Source: Candidatus Aminicenantota bacterium
GTDB taxonomy: Bacteria; Acidobacteriota; Aminicenantia; UBA2199
Assembly (NCBI GenBank): GCA_026393775.1
Contig: JAPKZM010000132.1
Span: 1 to 5,730, forward strand
Reading direction: 5' to 3'
DNA length: 5,730 nucleotides
The position numbers and the translations under genes were made by a program. Within the stretch, counting starts at the first letter, position 1. Every line of letters starts with the position of its first letter. This document shows, piece by piece, positions 4,866-5,730 of the stretch. The notes beneath the pieces were generated by a model, which was not told the DNA's origin, did not search any database, and saw only the letters and a list, made by a program, of their open reading frames with translations.

Positions 4866-5730
4866 GAAAACGCTGCTGCCGCGTCTGGCCGAGCGCCTGC
4901 GTCATTTTCCGGCCAAACCGGGGACCAAGATCATGGAGGTCTGCGGCACCCACACCGTGGCCATCCGCCGCTTCGGACTTCAGCGCCTGCTACCCGAAGG
5001 GGTGAAGCTCGTATCCGGCCCGGGCTGCCCGGTCTGCGTCACCCCCGACAGCTATATCGACGAAGCCGTGGCCCTGGCCCGCCAGGGCGTCGTCATCACC
5101 AGCTTCGGCGACATGCTGCGTGTTCCCGGCAGCCGGTCCTCGCTGGAAAGGGAGCGCGCCGCAGGCGCCGATATCCGCGCCGTCTATTCTCCCCTGGATG
5201 CCCTGCAGATCGCCACAGAAACAGGCAGGGAAACGGTTTTCCTGGCCGTGGGCTTCGAGACCACGGCCCCGGGCATCGCCGCCGCGGCCTTGAAGGCCCA
5301 GGAAAAAAAGCTGGGCAATTTCTCGCTGCTCACCGCCCTGCGCCTGGTGCCGCCGGCATTGAAAGCATTAATTTCTTCAGACACTGGCCTTTCGGGCTTC
5401 CTGCTCCCCGGCCATGTCTCGGCCATCATCGGCAGGAAGGCCTATGATTTTCTTCTCCAGCACCGGCTGTCCGGAGTGATCAGCGGCTTTAGCGCCGAAG
5501 ACATCATCTCTTCCCTGCTCCTGCTGCTGGAAATGCATAATAAGGATATATATAAGATCTTGAACAACTACCCGGCCGCCGTGCGCGACAACGGCAATGA
5601 AAAATCGCGGGCTGTGCTGGCCGAAGTCTTTGAGCCCGCGGACGCCGAGTGGCGCGGGCTGGGATTCATAGCCGGCAGCGGCCTGAACGTGCGGCCCGCC
5701 TACGCCGGGCTCGACAGCCGCCGCCGCTTC
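4858..5730 (+). CDS. hypD: Fe-S scaffold protein HypD, 3'-truncated by window edge
   Basis: HypD carries a [4Fe-4S] cluster and redox-active thiols and, with HypC, holds the iron while Fe(CN)2CO is built for the [NiFe] site. The frame is open to the last base, giving 291 codons. Family members are about 360-375, so roughly the last 70-80 residues, including the cluster-binding cysteines, lie outside. Visible signatures are MEVCGTHT (Cys29), SGPGCPVCVTP (Cys57, Cys60), TSFGDMLRVPGS, AVGFETTAPG (132-139), RLVPPA (162-167), LLPGHVSAIIG (182-192), DNGN (244-247) and WRGLG (265-269). The start is taken as TTG 4858, with GAGGGG upstream and MAEKTLLPRLAERLR before the core. The next in-frame Met, at 4933, would begin at MEVCG and cut off the usual N-terminal helix. 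One oddity is GFSAED (210-215) where the family normally has GFEPxD. hypE would be expected next. Confidence 0.97.
   Translation, partial: MAEKTLLPRLAERLRHFPAKPGTKIMEVCGTHTVAIRRFGLQRLLPEGVKLVSGPGCPVCVTPDSYIDEAVALARQGVVITSFGDMLRVPGSRSSLERERAAGADIRAVYSPLDALQIATETGRETVFLAVGFETTAPGIAAAALKAQEKKLGNFSLLTALRLVPPALKALISSDTGLSGFLLPGHVSAIIGRKAYDFLLQHRLSGVISGFSAEDIISSLLLLLEMHNKDIYKILNNYPAAVRDNGNEKSRAVLAEVFEPADAEWRGLGFIAGSGLNVRPAYAGLDSRRRF

Overview
This is a bacterial chromosomal window. It is GC-rich in the long genes and carries both ordinary Shine-Dalgarno starts and TTG starts. Codon bias favours C or G in third positions, and the intergenic gaps are short and more AT-rich. The maturation genes hypF, hypC and hypD imply an organism with [NiFe]-hydrogenase, so probably an anaerobe or facultative H2 metaboliser. 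No rRNA or other phylogenetic marker is present. The overall style would fit Acidobacteriota/Aminicenantes-type or deltaproteobacterial-type genomes, but that is only an impression.

Layout. Positions 2-601 (+) hold the C-terminal two thirds or so of an RluA/RluD-family 23S rRNA pseudouridine synthase, cut by the left edge. Positions 602-755 contain an imperfect, nested inverted repeat (611-729) that no gene explains. Positions 756-1139 (+) encode a DUF1801 (YdhG-like) protein. The gap 1140-1288 contains a 28-nt near-perfect palindrome. Positions 1289-1766 (-) are a RelBE-type toxin-antitoxin operon with a near-consensus promoter at 1807-1835 and palindromic operator candidates. A back-to-back promoter then drives a small single-pass membrane protein at 1893-2159 (+). 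The gap 2160-2343 holds a long hairpin (2201-2244) and a consensus -10 box.

Positions 2344-5730 (+) are a tightly packed hypF-hypC-hypD operon. HypC starts 2 nt after the hypF stop, and hypD starts inside the end of hypC. HypD runs off the right edge, missing its C-terminus. HypF makes the carbamoyl/cyanide precursor from carbamoyl phosphate. HypC and HypD form the scaffold on which Fe(CN)2CO is assembled. HypE, which dehydrates the thiocarboxamide, and HypA/B for nickel insertion are not in view and would be expected nearby.

I see no wholly new system. The points most worth a second look are the folded intergenic element at 611-729, the intergenic palindromes that look like dispersed repeats, the compact divergent promoter region at 1776-1893 with a possibly leaderless membrane-protein gene, and an unusual substitution in a normally invariant HypD motif.
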